Below, piece after piece: positions 37,847 through 47,295 of a DNA stretch of 59,311 nucleotides; position 1 is the first letter of the stretch; every line of letters begins with the position of its first letter. The notes below the pieces were generated by a model, which was not told where the DNA came from, did no database searches, and saw nothing but the letters and a program-made list of their open reading frames with translations. The DNA is from Basidiobolus ranarum (lineage: Eukaryota > Basidiobolomycota > Basidiobolomycetes > Basidiobolales), in the NCBI GenBank assembly GCA_040143965.1, contig JASJQH010000008.1:1-59311 (forward strand), written 5' to 3'. The translations under genes were made by a program, and so were the position numbers.

Positions 37847-38485
37847 AAGTGTTGTAAGAACGACTTATCACCCATCTTTATTATTCCTAACGATTTGTTA
37901 ACATTACTTAACTCAAAAGTTTACTAGAAATCTTTTGAGAACAACCAACCGTAACTCTTTAACAAAGTCCTGGTGGTCTAATGATCAGGACGTGTTTTAG
38001 ATGAGTACGGAACATGAAAAGCACAGATATTTCACCTATATTCACTGTGTTTTTCTGAACTACGACGCTGTTGCATCAGAACACTTAGTTCGTACAACCA
38101 CAGCACACATCCTCTTGGCCCTATCCATGGCTCTGAGTGTGGGTAAATCCAGTTCGTATTCTTCTATATATATATACTTTTAATGAACTTTCTTGTGATT
38201 CTAGTGGTCTTTGTTGATGATATCTCTTGCATATTATTGACAAAAAATAAAGCAACACATCTCAATTCTAGGTATAAACACGCCCGCATTTACTCCGCTT
38301 GGTAGCCAGTGTTAAGCAAGTTATGTGTATGTATATAGCTTTCTCAGGTAATGAAAGCCATGTTTATTCATCCAATGATCTAGTTAATTGAAGATTTATT
38401 GTGCACGTTGTCCTTTATATCAATGAACCATTACTACGTTGGTTAGCTTATACTCTAGAGGTGATTTCTAACATGGTTGACGATG
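37847..38485. other. Convergent spacer with hairpin or tRNA-like remnant
   Basis: Between the 3' ends of the zinc-ribbon gene and the ketoreductase. At 37967-37991 a perfect 6-bp hairpin (GTCCTG...CAGGAC, 13-nt loop) coincides with a stretch resembling the 5' half of tRNA-Glu, including an A-box-like TGGTCTAATGA. No matching 3' half was found. The rest is AT-rich with no gene. Confidence 0.35.
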
Positions 38486-39722
38486 TTACAATGACATTCC
38501 ACCATCCACCACCAAGGTCTGTGATTATATTAAGAAGTGTAAGTTAAATTGGTCAGATAGCAACATGAATACCATATTACCTGGCCAGTAATGTATTTTG
38601 CATGAGCCAAAAACATAGCAGTATCAGCAATTTCCTATTCATATATTAGATTTCGTACGACAGAAGAATAAACGAGCACTCAAATTACCTCAGGCGATCC
38701 AAATCTTTTCAGAGCAATGTTTTGTATTAACTCGAGCTTCTTTGCTTCAGAGATATCTGGAGAAACAGAAGCAAGTAAGTATCGTTATATATAGTAAAGA
38801 GAAGGCCAATCCACCTACCGCTTGTCATGTCAGTATTGATAAAGCCCGGTGCAATCGCATTAACGCGAATATTCTTGGGGCCTAACTCTTTAGCTAGTGA
38901 CTTGGTGAAACCTTTAAAGAAAAGAAACATTAAATATATCGATATCGATAGCCTATGAATCGACGGAATTTCTGATGTACCTATTAGACCGGCCTTAGAA
39001 GCGCTATATACTGATTGACCAGTATTTCCATAAAGACCAACAACGCTTGATAGATTGATGATACAACCTTATGAATAGATATGTAAATATTTAATATTCA
39101 AGCAAAGAGAGTGGATCCTTACCTTCTTTCGACTTCAGCATTGGCTTCAGCAGATTTTTGGACATGTTTATTGCTCCAACAAGATTAGTATTTAGTACAG
39201 TATTAATATCTGATTGGCGCACTCGAGCAAGCAATCCATCCTGAGATATCCCTAAAGTGTTATGAGTCAAATATCCAATTTTGTGATAATAGAAGCAAGA
39301 GAACTTTGCTTACCAGCTGCGTTAATCAAACACTTTACTGGCCCATTTGCCGAGATTTCCTGTATTTTTAAAGTTCATAACCGCTCTAACAAACGTATTG
39401 CTTCTAATTTATATCAAATACCTTACAAACAGATTCTACTTGTTCGACTTGACTCACATCACAAACAAGACCAACATGCTCATCAGACCTAGTTAGCTCT
39501 CTTAGCTCTTGTTGAACCTTTTTCACACTTTCTGCATTTCTTGATAGTATAAATACTTGATTTCCATGTGAAGCGAACGACTTGGCTATACTTAAACCGA
39601 TGCCACGAGTACCACCAGTCACCACCACAGACCCGTTTTTAAACACTAATGATATAAACAACGAGTTTTGCTTGAGCAATGACTACGATATGGTGCTTTA
39701 ATAAAAAAATCCTACCAGTCAT
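38486..39722 (-). CDS. 3-oxoacyl-[acyl-carrier-protein] reductase, FabG/OAR1-type SDR
   Basis: NADPH-dependent short-chain reductase, the ketoreductase of type II (in fungi, mitochondrial) fatty acid synthesis. About nine exons; the first coding exon is only 7 nt (ATGACTG, 39722-39716), followed by an intron to 39646. The protein begins [19 protein letters not shown], the nucleotide-binding TGGxRGIG. The active site is [20 protein letters not shown] with K next, i.e. Ser plus Yxxx[49 protein letters not shown] and [14 protein letters not shown] complete the FabG pattern. A clear mitochondrial presequence is not visible, so location is uncertain; other SDR roles such as CBR4-like quinone reduction remain possible. 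Confidence 0.88.
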
Positions 39723-40007
39723 TCTATCCTTTACTAAAATACTTGGCAGTGTCAAACCAAGTTTTCAATATGTAGTTAAAGTGATTGTGAATGCCAAGAT
39801 TATAATCAGAATTTAGTTTGAATCAACATGATGCAAAATTTTGTAGAGGTAATACGATAATTTGAATTTAAACAAGATCTTCCGTGAGATATATAAAATT
39901 TATGCTGGGAATTTTTTTTTCAGTAAAAAAAGTGTCTTTTGAATTCAATATATCTTAGACTATTTAGAGTTCCTCTCGTACTCTGTCAAAAGAAGACTTT
40001 AGAAAAG

Positions 40008-40461
40008 ATGAGTCTCAAAATAAACCTTCAGTTCAGGTATTTTACTCTTACATATATTCAATTATGTAGAAAACTATCTAAAAACCAAGTAGACCTAGTT
40101 TCTAACCAAATTTTATGCATAGCGGCGGAATGGAACTTTTGTTCGATAATGAGAAAGAGAAAGTAGTTGAAATTAGTGCAGTCAATGCTAAGGGACAACC
40201 TACTAATTTAGAGGACCTTATCGCCTACATCAAAGATAACGTTCTTTGCGAAAGACCCGAACTTTTTGTTAGTGAAAACACAGTGTAAGCAGAGATCATA
40301 AGTTTTCGGCTATTAGAATGAATTTACTTAACCAAATTATTAGTCGTCCCGGTATTCTCGTGTTAATCAACGACGCTGATTGGGAATTGGAAGGAGAACT
40401 TGAATATCAACTTCAAAATAACGACGAGATTGTGTTCATCTCTACACTTCATGGTGGTTAA
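40008..40461 (+). CDS. URM1: Ubiquitin-related modifier 1
   Basis: Beta-grasp sulphur carrier used for tRNA wobble-uridine 2-thiolation and for protein urmylation. Model join(40008..40036,40123..40284,40344..40461), 102 aa. It starts [17 protein letters not shown], has [59 protein letters not shown] and ends STLHGG. The C-terminal Gly-Gly, which is thiocarboxylated by the Uba4 activating enzyme, is intact and is the true C-terminus. Length is as expected (99-105 aa). Confidence 0.97.
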
Positions 40462-43400
40462 ATGGTTTGCTTTAAGATTAATGTAGTAATTATATACATA
40501 GGCTACTTAATATGTCTTGTTCAAACCTGGCTATTACTCCACTACCTTCTCTAAGTACTACATACTGATACTGTGTAATAATTCCGTGTAAATCGAGGTA
40601 GAATAAATGATTCTATTTAAGACAAGATTAATGGTCATATTCACGATACTTTGGGTAGAATACAATCCATTTGACTGGCAATGTCACTACTTATTTCGAC
40701 TTTTATTAGTAATTGTGCTGCCTTTCAACGTCAGTTGGTCATTTAATTGGGGGATGATCATCGCTCTAGTTCACACACTAGTTCTAGACATGATGTCAAC
40801 ATATGTTTTAATATTTTGTGGTAATCCGCTAATCATTTGTCACGCTGAGCCCTGTAACGTTACCCTAGATTCGATTCCTCGTATGAATGAAGACAGCGAC
40901 AAAAGCGTAACTAACAAAGACTGTTCAACGTAAGCCACAATGCTAGATATAATCACAATTCTGATGACAATGACAGTTATGGTGATGGTGATGACATTAG
41001 CTGAGTATTGCAGATCCTGAGAAGCTTCTTTTGGATTGAAGATGGTTGCCATGATTTGTTAGTGATGCAGACGACATTTGGCTCGCAGTGTTCTTTGTGT
41101 TGCTTCCAAATCAACTTTGTTTGATAAAGTGTACCGATTACCTTCTGCTTCCAGGAAATATTCGCTTCCAACCATTCTTCGTGACAAGCCTGATTATCAG
41201 CAGGTTTAATCAGAGTAAATAGGTTCCTACCCCATCTACTTTTACAGTCCCTCCTCACACATGCATTAAGGTAATAAGAAATTCTTGCTGGAATGCCAGT
41301 ATATTGGGAGCCCATTCAGAGGTATTCGGGACAAGCTACTGCTACTTCGAATTCACTGTCTATCATTTTTAGAAAGATAAATCATACAGCATATATGCAC
41401 TCCTTATCTCTACTCTTCGCAATAATTCTGACCAACATGCCAGTAGCGAACCGACAGTAGGTGTGGGTTTTGATGCAACATCTTCGTGTGTAATGAGCCA
41501 TCCATAGCAAGTATCGACCGTCTTGCATAAGGCAATTTGTTTTAGGAGGCATTATTCGAGTAACCAATGATAGGGGCTAAGGAGGCCTTGATCTGGAAAA
41601 ACTAAAATACAATAGTTTTCTCATCAAAACTAACCAGATTTTCAATAATGCCGTCGGTTTATATCCAAAACTAAACTCACGTTGTTTGTTAACCCCTTTA
41701 ACATTAGTGACATGAAACCTGGTTTACTTCGTATAGATAGTATTCTTGGACTGCCGACCACTCTTACGCTGTTGTCTCCACCAAATTCGAGTGGGAAAAT
41801 CAATTGAATTATCTGGCCGTAATACGATGGGAGAGCACCTACAATAAAGAAACCTGAGCACTACCAGAACACTTGCAGCAGTTCAAAGTTGTGTAGCGTA
41901 ACTTGATGTAAAGAAAAGAAGCACAAACAGGTAATACAAAGGAGCCTAATGTTGCAAATTCAGTCTATCAGAAACAAGCAGTTTCCAGAGTGACATTAGC
42001 TAAGCCACCGGGAAGTAATTGTATAGGGTATTATCAATCTAATAATAGTAAGAACGAGAAAAACCTGACGGCAAGAGATCTAAAACACTCTCCGCTTATC
42101 ATCCTTAATCTATCCATTTCCAATCGACCGGAAAGATATATTGCCATTTTCCACTCTGGCTGGATTTGTGAGAGTAATATAGCATTCCACCTACAGCGCT
42201 CAGGTGTAAACCAGTTCAGAAGTATTAAATGTAGCATGGTGGAAATTTCAACTCGCTTCAATATTCACTTGCATTGTGCATACCTGATCGACTCCATAAC
42301 TCGGACTTCCATAATTCGCTAATTAATGACCCTGAATCTAAAAATATAGCAGTGTCAAGCTTTGTTAATTTTGGGGCCTTTATGGTTGCACCGGAATGCT
42401 TGTACTAATCGTTAGCCAGATCTCAGCCACAAACCATACCCATCACTTTCCATTCTAGCCTCAACTTGCTGAGCTCATTAGGGGAGTTGGATATCTGTTT
42501 AGACAAAAGATTACCATACTAATAACCACCCGATATGGCACTCAGGTGACTTTCATACTACGGCTCATTCGCATGTGCTAGTCAGGCCTTGGCTGAAATC
42601 AATCCTAATGGAGATTCATACCTAACCCAACCTGTGTATGCCGAATATTATCCCGAATGTTAAAAATGCCATAGTTTCCTTAAACCCACATAGTGCTTAT
42701 TTGTATAGATGGAGTGAGTCATCGCTACATAAAGTCTCGGCTCAAGAGTGTCTGATTCTCTGACAAGGGCAAGACATGGTTTCTTCATTGTCACTCATGT
42801 TCATGTCAAGCCAAGGATTTTCATCGCACTAGAGATTACACCTGTAATAGATTTATGCAATGAACGGACCACACTTGCTGGCTTTTTACTCCTATTTCGT
42901 TTCTCCGCACTCTGCATGGGTTTGGTTTCTAAGGTGAACCCTTGCTATTCAGATGAAACAGCATCACTCCTCCTTTGACAATAATACAATATTTGACCCA
43001 ACGAACTGCACGCAAACATATCGCAGTCAGTCTCGACAACATCACTAATATTATGGGCATTGATAATGGGCATTGATGAAGCAATAAGACGCATTATGTA
43101 AAAGTTCAAACTTTAAGGCAGGTCCAAAACCTCAGCATTGAGCGAACGTTCTGACCAAAACAATGACCCAATGAAATTGAGACACTCATCATGCATAATT
43201 CACTTCATTCCCTATCCGGATTGATCCAGTGTAAGAACCTATTTCATGCATTATACACTGTACACTATTATATATAAGAACCTATTTCATGCATTATACA
43301 CTACACTGTCCCCATCTCCCTGAAGGGCCATACCGAGCACCGGGATCATTGCAATCATTCATTGTATTTGCCTGTTACAAGAATCATTATACATCTTTTG

Positions 43401-44107
43401 TAGATTGCTTTGATTCGCTGCGCTCCATTTGGCCGTGGACTCGGGTCCTGTTCCAAAAAGAAACCGTTTCAAATGTTATCACTATTAAATCACTTGCTTA
43501 GCATTTAAGCTGATGCATTGAATACCAAAAATGACTTATTGATTTAATTTATACATAACTGAATGGCCTACCCCATATTAGGAATCAGGGTCAGCAAGGT
43601 ATACCCGATATTTCTGATTCCAAAGCCAATCACAGCGGCATCAAGCTAAACGATCATCCGATGCTAGTCACAAAAGCATTCTTAATAGAATTAGATCATT
43701 AAGAATAGATAAGACAGGTGGGCAGGTTGAATGAGACCTAGATGGATTTGGGACGGATAGGAGGGGCGGAGGTTAGTCCAGATTTACCAGGGTATACTCA
43801 CTTTTCTCCCACATATCTTGTTTTTATACATGTTTGATATTGAAACCAATGACTTTTTATCTTGAGAATTATTGATTGTTGTTCCTTGATCATATTGGAG
43901 GATATCGGGGATCATTAATGCGCTCCCAATTTCCTCTATAAAAGAAGGTCAGCTGCCTTGGTCTGGCGATCAGGCTCACTGTTACCAATTTCAAATCTAA
44001 GCCTTTCGCTTCATCTTTGAATTCTGCTATATCGTTGCTTTACGGTCATCTTTGTAAATCTTGTATATATACCAATCCCTTTTTAGTAACAAGACTTTGA
44101 ATTGAAT
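40462..44107. other. 3.6-kb gene-poor region upstream of the bZIP gene
   Basis: I find no convincing gene on either strand; ORFs up to 112 codons (for example 40977-41315 minus) lack family features. The DNA contains a duplicated 28-bp block (TAAGAACCTATTTCATGCAT and following, at about 43230 and 43275), a small direct repeat of GGGCATTGAT near 43054 and 43067, and a TATA-like run (CTCTATAAAAG) near 43936 shortly before the bZIP leader. It probably serves as an extended promoter for the bZIP factor, or holds decayed sequence. Confidence 0.5.
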
Positions 44108-45022
44108 ATGACTGCTACCAATATGAACCAAGGTGTCGCTGAGGGTGAAGTTAGTGATGTGTTTGACGCATTCATTGATTCTAAGTATGTGTCGGAGCCA
44201 CAAAACCCGGATTTGAGTAATGCTGATTTGTTTCGCTTATACTTTGGAAGTGAGTTGACCAGTCAACTTCCACCAAACAGTCAAATTGCTCCATCCTTGA
44301 GTAATTTAAAGACCGAATCTACTGATATTGATATGCTTCTCGGCAATCTTCTTGGCTCTGAACCAACACAACAATTCGGAGTAGCAGAGTCTACACTATT
44401 GTATGGTGCACCAAACTTGATGCACTCTACTCCGCCAGCTGCAATTACTCCAGCTCCTGCTGTAAACCCCAAAAATACCACCACTTCTTTTACTCCATCC
44501 TCTCCTACTACATCCCCCCTTCCTATCGCTCCATCTCCTCCCAAAATTGTTCACCGTACTCCATCAGCTGAGTTAGAGGCTGAGCTTGACCCTGCCAACC
44601 CCAATTTTCAAAATCTTAGTTCAAAAGAGCGTAGACAGCTACGTAACAAGATATCTGCTAGAAACTTTCGTGTCAGAAGAAAGGAATATATCTCTACACT
44701 GGAGCTACAAGTTCAGCAACATCAAAATGAGATCAAATCCATTCGTGACTCCTTGTCCAAAGCTGAGGATGAAAACAAACGTTTACGCCTTGAGCTAGAG
44801 GCAATGCGTCAGAAAACGGATGCCCACGTCCCCAACAATGAAGCGGACTCTCCTGTAGCTATGGAAATTGAGGTGAAGGAAGAAAAGAATGTAAATTCAT
44901 CGTTATTCAAACTTAAAACTGGAGTTAGCTCTCTTTCCAGCACTGAGCCTTTTAACAAGGATATTCCAAACTCTTCCTGTGCCTCTCCACGGTGGCAAGA
45001 TAGCCGAGTTATCGTTCGTTAA
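44108..45022 (+). CDS. bZIP transcription factor
   Basis: Single-exon gene, 304 aa from the first ATG at 44108; the TTG two codons earlier is not used as a start. The basic region and zipper lie at about residues 170-240: SSKERRQLRNKISARNFRVR, RRKEYISTLELQVQQ, then DSLSKAEDENKRLRLELEAM, i.e. the N-x7-R DNA-contact pattern followed by heptad Leu positions. The N-terminal 170 residues are acidic to Pro/Ser/Thr-rich (PAAITPAPAVNPKN, TSPLPIAPSPPK), as in activation domains. The long gene-poor upstream region suggests complex regulation. Such factors often respond to stress or nutrients in fungi, but the target genes cannot be told from sequence. Confidence 0.92.
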   Translation: MTATNMNQGVAEGEVSDVFDAFIDSKYVSEPQNPDLSNADLFRLYFGSELTSQLPPNSQIAPSLSNLKTESTDIDMLLGNLLGSEPTQQFGVAESTLLYGAPNLMHSTPPAAITPAPAVNPKNTTTSFTPSSPTTSPLPIAPSPPKIVHRTPSAELEAELDPANPNFQNLSSKERRQLRNKISARNFRVRRKEYISTLELQVQQHQNEIKSIRDSLSKAEDENKRLRLELEAMRQKTDAHVPNNEADSPVAMEIEVKEEKNVNSSLFKLKTGVSSLSSTEPFNKDIPNSSCASPRWQDSRVIVR

Positions 45023-45459
45023 ATTCACTTCCCTGTATATTACTCAACTCAAAAAACATATTTCTCCATAATGTTTATCTAAAAATCACCCTACCTCAGA
45101 TGTATCCTTCTTTCACGCTTGATTATTTGTCGAGTTAGTGTCACCATCGGACCATTCAGCCCTTCCACTTGTATATAGCATCCAAAGAGAGATGGATAAT
45201 CTCTCTTCACCTGTTACACCCCCTTTGGTTCTGTGGTCCTCTACAAATTGATTCCCCAACTATTGGTACATCAAAAATTCGTCACTGGTTCCAAGTTTTC
45301 GTTACTTTTTGAACTGCTCCTCATTAAAAACCTTGAAACTTCACATCTGCGAACATATCTGTATTCTATTGCATATGTTGCATCCAAGTCACCAATTACT
45401 TTCAACAAATGATATTAACGTTTATGATTATTCCGATACAAATGATAATCATTATATGC
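45023..45459. other. Convergent spacer between bZIP gene and snoRNA host gene
   Basis: Holds the 3' ends of the bZIP gene (plus) and the snoRNA host transcript (minus). No gene seen. Confidence 0.5.
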
Positions 45460-45607
45460 GAGTAATATTTGTGTTCAATCAATTTATTTATAAACTATTT
45501 ATATCTGGACAGAGGATTTACAACCTAATATTAAGTAATTCAAATCAAAATTAGTGAAACATGTTTAAGAAAGTTCGAAAGAATTTTCAAGAAAATCAAA
45601 ATCCATA

Positions 45608-45690
45608 ATATCAGATAGGAGCGAAAGATAGATAAACAAACATAGTACTTAGTAAGAGTACTTCAGTTGAACTATGTAATCATCATAATG
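45608..45690 (-). ncRNA. Box C/D snoRNA, copy 1
   Basis: Read on the minus strand: box C ATGATGA (45686-45680), guide 1, box D' CTGA, a hairpin (AGTACT/AGTACT arms), guide 2 ATCTTTCGCTCCTAT and box D CTGA (45614-45611). Guide 1 (TACATAGTTCAA) and guide 2 lie directly upstream of D' and D. Lies in the last intron of the host gene. A clear C' box is not seen, and terminal-stem pairing is weak. Confidence 0.75.
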
Positions 45691-45862
45691 GATATACGAA
45701 TAATAGATAATGTTCTTTTGACTTACCATGAGATTATGGGGTTTTTACATGAGCTAGAAATAGCGAGTATTCGGTTAAGTTATGGTACATCTGAGAATAA
45801 ATAATTATTAGTTATGGATCATCATAGAGAATATGGCGATTTCATGTAGAAAAATTCTTCGG

Positions 45863-45943
45863 TTCAGATAGGAGCGAAAGATAGATAAACAAACATGGTA
45901 CTTAGTAAGAGTACTTCAGTTGAACTATGTTATCATCACATTG
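45863..45943 (-). ncRNA. Box C/D snoRNA, copy 2
   Basis: Same order of elements as copy 1. Box C is the consensus GTGATGA (45939-45933) and box D CTGA is at 45867-45864. The hairpin arms carry the A-T version of the variable pair. Intronic in the host gene, 73 nt upstream of the 3' splice site. Confidence 0.75.
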
Positions 45944-46114
45944 ATAGAAATTTGTATCATGGAGAGGGGATAGTCAAGTAACATTTGCTTACATTTTACA
46001 TTCGACACTCGAAGCTCAGCCAAGGTAAATTGTTCAGTGTTACAATCTATGAATACTATAGAATTGTTAGAAAATAGAATAAATAAATATCAAGAAAATC
46101 TTTCAAAAAAAGTC

Positions 46115-46195
46115 GTCAGATAGGAGCGAAAGATAGATAAACAAACATAGTGCTTAGTAAGAGCACTTCAGTTGAACTATGTAATCATCATAATA
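46115..46195 (-). ncRNA. Box C/D snoRNA, copy 3
   Basis: Box C ATGATGA at 46191-46185, box D CTGA at 46119-46116, guides identical to copy 1. The hairpin arms are AGTGCT/AGCACT, the G-C version of the variable pair. It sits 69 nt upstream of the 3' splice site. Confidence 0.75.
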
Positions 46196-46354
46196 ACTAA
46201 AGAAATGAACAACTATGTGAATATTTGACTTACATTCATGCTCAGTTCAATATATCCCACTCCGAAAGGAGAATGATGGTTATATCTATGAATTCTTTAC
46301 AAAGAGTTAGTGATCCGGTTGTGAAGATAAGAAGTTGAAAATTCATGTAAAAGT

Positions 46355-46435
46355 ATCAGATAGGAGCGAAAGATAGATAAACAAACATAGTGCTTAGTAA
46401 GAGCACTTCAGTTGAACTATGTAATCATCATAATA
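46355..46435 (-). ncRNA. Box C/D snoRNA, copy 4
   Basis: Box C ATGATGA at 46431-46425, box D CTGA at 46359-46356; the core is identical to copy 3 although the surrounding intron differs. It sits 70 nt upstream of the 3' splice site. Confidence 0.75.
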
Positions 46436-46602
46436 ATGATAAAAAAGAATTAATATTGTAATCATTTAACCTACATTTGAACTGCTGAGTTGAAAATATC
46501 TCTCTCGGAAGGGTGGTTCCCTTGAGGTTTTTACCTAAGAAATCTTTATAAAATGTTAGTGATACGGTTTCGAAGATGGAAATTTAAAAATCTTGTAAAA
46601 GT

Positions 46603-46683
46603 ATCAGATAGGAGCGAAAGATAGATAAACAAACATGGTGCTTAGTAAGAGCACTTCAGTTGAACTATGTAATCATCATAATA
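46603..46683 (-). ncRNA. Box C/D snoRNA, copy 5
   Basis: Box C ATGATGA at 46679-46673, box D CTGA at 46607-46604. Differs from copies 3 and 4 at one core base (plus strand ACATGG instead of ACATAG), as copy 2 does. It is in the first intron, 69 nt upstream of the 3' splice site. Confidence 0.75.
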
Positions 46684-46776
46684 ACTATAAAAAAATCGAT
46701 ATTCAATGGAATTTGTTAATACTCACCATTGTTTGGTAGAAGGGATTGGAAGAAACTTGAAAGAATATAGACTTAA

Positions 46777-46784
46777 TATTTATA
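46777..46784 (-). promoter_or_regulatory. TATA box of the snoRNA host gene
   Basis: TATAAATA on the minus strand, followed 20-35 nt downstream by pyrimidine-rich TTCTTTC and TTTCTTCC tracts that could hold the transcription start, as in 5'-TOP-like host genes. Confidence 0.5.
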
Positions 46785-47295
46785 CATCTCCCAACTAACC
46801 TTTCGTCTTTAACCAAAAAAAAAAAATGGAAAAAAGGTGGATTAATACTGGGGGATCCCTGCTTGTACATCCCTGTTTAAGTGAAAATGATGGAGGAATC
46901 CAAATAAGTAAATTAAATAATATCTCATAAATCAGTATTTCACATGAGTAATCGAAAGTGGATATTTGTTTGAAGATGAATGTGGTTAAGTCAATTACTA
47001 TTGATGATGGAAAATAGAAAATATTCAACTTTTAAAATAGAAAATAGAATTTTATATCTAAGAACGTAACTAATATTCTATTGAGCATTCATTGTTTGTT
47101 TACCTTTGACAGTAGGAAAATTATCGAGACCCAAAGGTTCTTGTCATTCCTACCATTTCAATATACGAAAAGGGTTCACGAGATAGTTATTGTACTTTTT
47201 AAGATCCATCGACTGACAACAAAGCGATTAACTCATGGTGAACTTCTCTGGTATTTCTTGAGATGAATATTTCCTCTTCAAACTTTCAATGATTA
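46785..47295. other. Spacer upstream of the snoRNA host gene and AAAS
   Basis: Divergent promoter region. At 46849-46876 it contains CTGGGGGATCCCTGCTTGTA followed by CATCCCTG, a motif recurring near 58410, and a 12-nt A run. No gene seen. Confidence 0.4.

Larger units (their letters stand above)
45460..46757 (-). ncRNA. Spliced non-coding host gene carrying five intronic C/D snoRNAs
   Basis: Deduced multi-exon transcript on the minus strand. A TATA box (TATAAATA at 46777-46784) precedes a pyrimidine-rich leader; exon 1 ends at 46727 before GTGAGT. Internal exons are 46534-46475, 46285-46234, 46046-45993 and 45790-45727 (52-64 nt each), with donors GTAGGT, GTAAGT, GTAAGC and GTAAGT and TAG/CAG acceptors preceded by branch-like ACTAAC, CTAAC or ACTAAT. 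The last exon begins at 45524 and runs into a possible AATAAA near 45485. Each of the five introns contains one snoRNA about 70-85 nt upstream of its 3' splice site. Starting from the exon 1 ATG the spliced frame stops after about 22 codons, so the exons look non-coding. Exon ends and transcript ends are inferred from sequence. Confidence 0.72.

Noticed and set aside
40977-41315. 112-codon minus-strand ORF starting MGSQYTGIPARISYY
   Set aside because: No family features, no clear upstream promoter, and neighbouring frames are equally open; judged chance.
44102-44107. TTG as the bZIP start codon
   Set aside because: An ATG follows two codons later; non-ATG starts need evidence not available here.
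45309-45554. 81-codon plus-strand ORF after the bZIP gene
   Set aside because: Low-complexity AT-rich composition, and it overlaps the end of the snoRNA host gene on the other strand.
45611-46683. CRISPR-like array or tandem satellite at the five 80-bp blocks
   Set aside because: Repeats are too long and spacers about 170 bp contain splice sites; box C, D' and D motifs and a covarying hairpin fit snoRNAs far better.
45611-46683. Hammerhead ribozyme or TPP riboswitch in the repeated blocks
   Set aside because: No CUGAUGA...GAAA hammerhead core and no TPP pyrophosphate or pyrimidine sensor motifs on either strand.
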